Shown here: positions 5,971 to 6,975 of the stretch, piece after piece | Layout: every line of letters starts with the position of its first letter | Numbering within the stretch: the first letter of the stretch is position 1 | From: Prevotella sp. | GTDB taxonomy: Bacteria; Bacteroidota; Bacteroidia; Bacteroidales; Bacteroidaceae | Reading direction: 5' to 3' | NCBI GenBank assembly: GCA_017623335.1 | Contig: JAGAPI010000279.1 | Location: 1 to 6,975, forward strand | DNA length: 6,975 nt | The notes under the pieces: generated by a model | Told to the model about the DNA's origin: nothing | Databases searched by the model: none | Seen by the model: only the letters and a program-made list of their open reading frames with translations | Position numbers and translations under genes: made by a program

Positions 5971-6821
5971 AAATCGTGGGGATAATCGATTTCCTCCTTG
6001 TCGTAATTCACAACAAACTTTCCAAAGTCTTCGGGATGTGGCTTATGCCCAAAAAGAGCTCTCATTTTTCCTGCGAAATTAGAGTTTGCGAATCGCCACC
6101 AGTCATTGAAAAATTTGTCACGGGAACATTTGTACACACCTCCATCTTCATCGTAAGCCATATAGCCAACATCTGAGATTCCGTTTTGGCGTATGCCGTC
6201 AGCCGTAAACGAATAATCACGGTTAGTGTCGTATGCCTCAAGAATCAGTCCCGGCAAGCCGCAGAGTTTCCACGGTCCGTCCTGTATAGGTATTTCGGGA
6301 GTGAACCATGCAGTCCACCTGCGGCCCCGAAATTCAGCCGTAGCCATAAAGCACTCATAACCTATAATAGTCTTTACTGAATCCGTAATTTTCCAATCCT
6401 GCTTCTCCCAATCCTCTTCATAGCGGTGGCAAATACCATCAAAATCAGCCTTCTCCGTCACTTTTCCCTGAGGGTAATTCTTATAGATATACGACCAATA
6501 ATATCCGCACAGTAGATTGTGTGTCCCATTTTTGGCGTTATCATTACATTCTTTGATATAAAGCTCAAACTCCAATTTATGGTTTACAGCACTGAGGGAA
6601 TCATCCCACAATCTTTTTGTGCCACAAAACAACGACATATTTTCCCCGATACGCAGCATCACCGGGTCTTGGTAGAATTTACTCTCACGCTTGGTCGTAT
6701 CCTTCACTTCCGTTCGTGTGTAATGCACTTCAAGAATAGCTGGTTCGGCATCCTTGACAAAGTCATCGGCAAATGCGGAGATTGCCATTGCCAAGAAGAT
6801 ACATGTAATAATTCTTTTCAT
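5967..6821 (-). CDS. GLPGLI family secreted protein, cysteine-rich paralogue (first gene of operon)
   Basis: A 284-residue protein starting MKRIITCIFLAMAISAFA, a signal peptide with probable cleavage after A18. The ATG at 6821-6819 is chosen; a TTG two codons upstream (6827) is in frame but adds only two residues before the basic start of the signal peptide. The family core lies at about 142-212: GYECFMA (154-160), GRRWTAWFTPEIPIQ (166-180), GPWKLCGLPGLIL (182-194). The core is about 63% identical by eye to the third operon gene, whereas the N-terminal part (19-140) and the C-terminal tail do not align readily. The mature protein has seven cysteines (66, 92, 105, 131, 157, 187, 232), one of which is inside the GLPGLI motif region where the paralogue has Asp. 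The odd number leaves at least one free if disulfides form. Its TGA overlaps the ATG of the beta-barrel gene. No clear TAnnTTTG promoter is visible between 6822 and 6975. Function is unknown; periplasmic partner of the barrel is an inference. Confidence 0.9.
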   Translation of the reverse strand: MKRIITCIFLAMAISAFADDFVKDAEPAILEVHYTRTEVKDTTKRESKFYQDPVMLRIGENMSLFCGTKRLWDDSLSAVNHKLEFELYIKECNDNAKNGTHNLLCGYYWSYIYKNYPQGKVTEKADFDGICHRYEEDWEKQDWKITDSVKTIIGYECFMATAEFRGRRWTAWFTPEIPIQDGPWKLCGLPGLILEAYDTNRDYSFTADGIRQNGISDVGYMAYDEDGGVYKCSRDKFFNDWWRFANSNFAGKMRALFGHKPHPEDFGKFVVNYDKEEIDYPHDL

Positions 6822-6835
6822 ATTCAATATTTTTT

Positions 6836-6885
6836 AACCTGTTGGCGGAATTAATTTAGTGCGTACTTAATTCTCCCAATAGGTT
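6836..6885. repeat. Long imperfect inverted repeat in the operon leader, loop complementary to an upstream site
   Basis: AACCTGTTGGCGGAATTAA (6836-6854) and TTAATTCTCCCAATAGGTT (6867-6885) pair at 16 of 19 positions around a 12-bp loop. In a rightward (plus-strand) RNA two of the three exceptions become G-U pairs; in the leftward operon leader they are A-C mismatches. The loop segment TTAGTGCG (6856-6863) is the exact reverse complement of CGCACTAA (6923-6930), so a pseudoknot-like contact is possible. The stem ends 14 bp before the start codon of the first operon gene. No T-run follows on the right, and on the leftward strand the stem is followed by A residues, so it is not an intrinsic terminator. 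Confidence 0.5.
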
Positions 6886-6930
6886 TCCCATTAATGTAGT
6901 TTACATATTGTAAAACGGTCATCGCACTAA

Positions 6931-6953
6931 TTTTGCCAATAATTCTGGCAAAA
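6931..6953. promoter_or_regulatory. Perfect 8-bp palindrome near the right edge, possible operator
   Basis: TTTTGCCA (6931-6938) and TGGCAAAA (6946-6953) are perfect complements with a 7-bp spacer. Twelve bases further right, AATCTTTG (6965-6972) differs from the -7 box TAnnTTTG at one base, suggesting a rightward promoter for a gene outside the window; no good -33 box is at the right spacing. The half-site TTTTGCCA also occurs in the repeat at 106-142. The element could alternatively control the leftward operon. Confidence 0.4.
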
Positions 6954-6975
6954 AGTCCGTTTGTAATCTTTGCAA

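Noticed and set aside
6819..6827. TTG at 6827 as the start of the first GLPGLI gene
   Set aside because: The ATG at 6821 gives a standard signal peptide beginning MKRII; the TTG adds only two residues and has no better ribosome-binding context.

Overview
The window looks like chromosomal DNA from a member of the order Bacteroidales (Bacteroides, Prevotella or Muribaculaceae type; genus not resolved). The evidence is two GLPGLI-family secreted proteins next to a carboxypeptidase-regulatory-like/plug/beta-barrel outer membrane protein, together with promoter boxes of the Bacteroidetes type (TTTG and TAnnTTTG). Every gene I can support reads on the minus strand. The gene-poor stretches (1-853 and 2279-2547) look clearly more AT-rich than the operon at 2548-6821.

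Left part (1-853): the 5' end of a probable DUF6088/AbiEi-like winged-helix antitoxin-type protein runs off the left edge. Its promoter region carries a perfect 14-bp inverted repeat. Behind it lies a small gene graveyard: the C-terminal end of a winged-helix protein (270-497) abuts the C-terminal end of a DUF4143-type ATPase (469-663), each in its own frame and without a start. The rest, to 853, is unassigned.

Middle (854-2547): an intact 474-residue P-loop ATPase with a DUF234-type nuclease-fold C-terminus. It has a good Bacteroidetes promoter at 2301-2332. Just upstream are two near-identical inverted repeats with the same 9-bp core arms, the same 15-bp spacer length and centres 52 bp apart. 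This tandem site is the most striking unexplained structure in the window.

Right part (2548-6821): a tight three-gene operon, GLPGLI protein, outer membrane beta-barrel protein, GLPGLI protein, transcribed right to left. The first two genes overlap by an ATGA and the second and third are 12 bp apart. The two GLPGLI proteins share a highly conserved central block but differ elsewhere, notably in cysteine content. The set probably acts at the outer membrane and periplasm; its substrate cannot be read from the sequence. The leader upstream of the operon (6822-6975) contains a long imperfect hairpin whose loop is complementary to a site further upstream, and a separate palindrome near the right edge that may belong to a gene outside the window.

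No rRNA, tRNA, CRISPR array or intact mobile element was seen.
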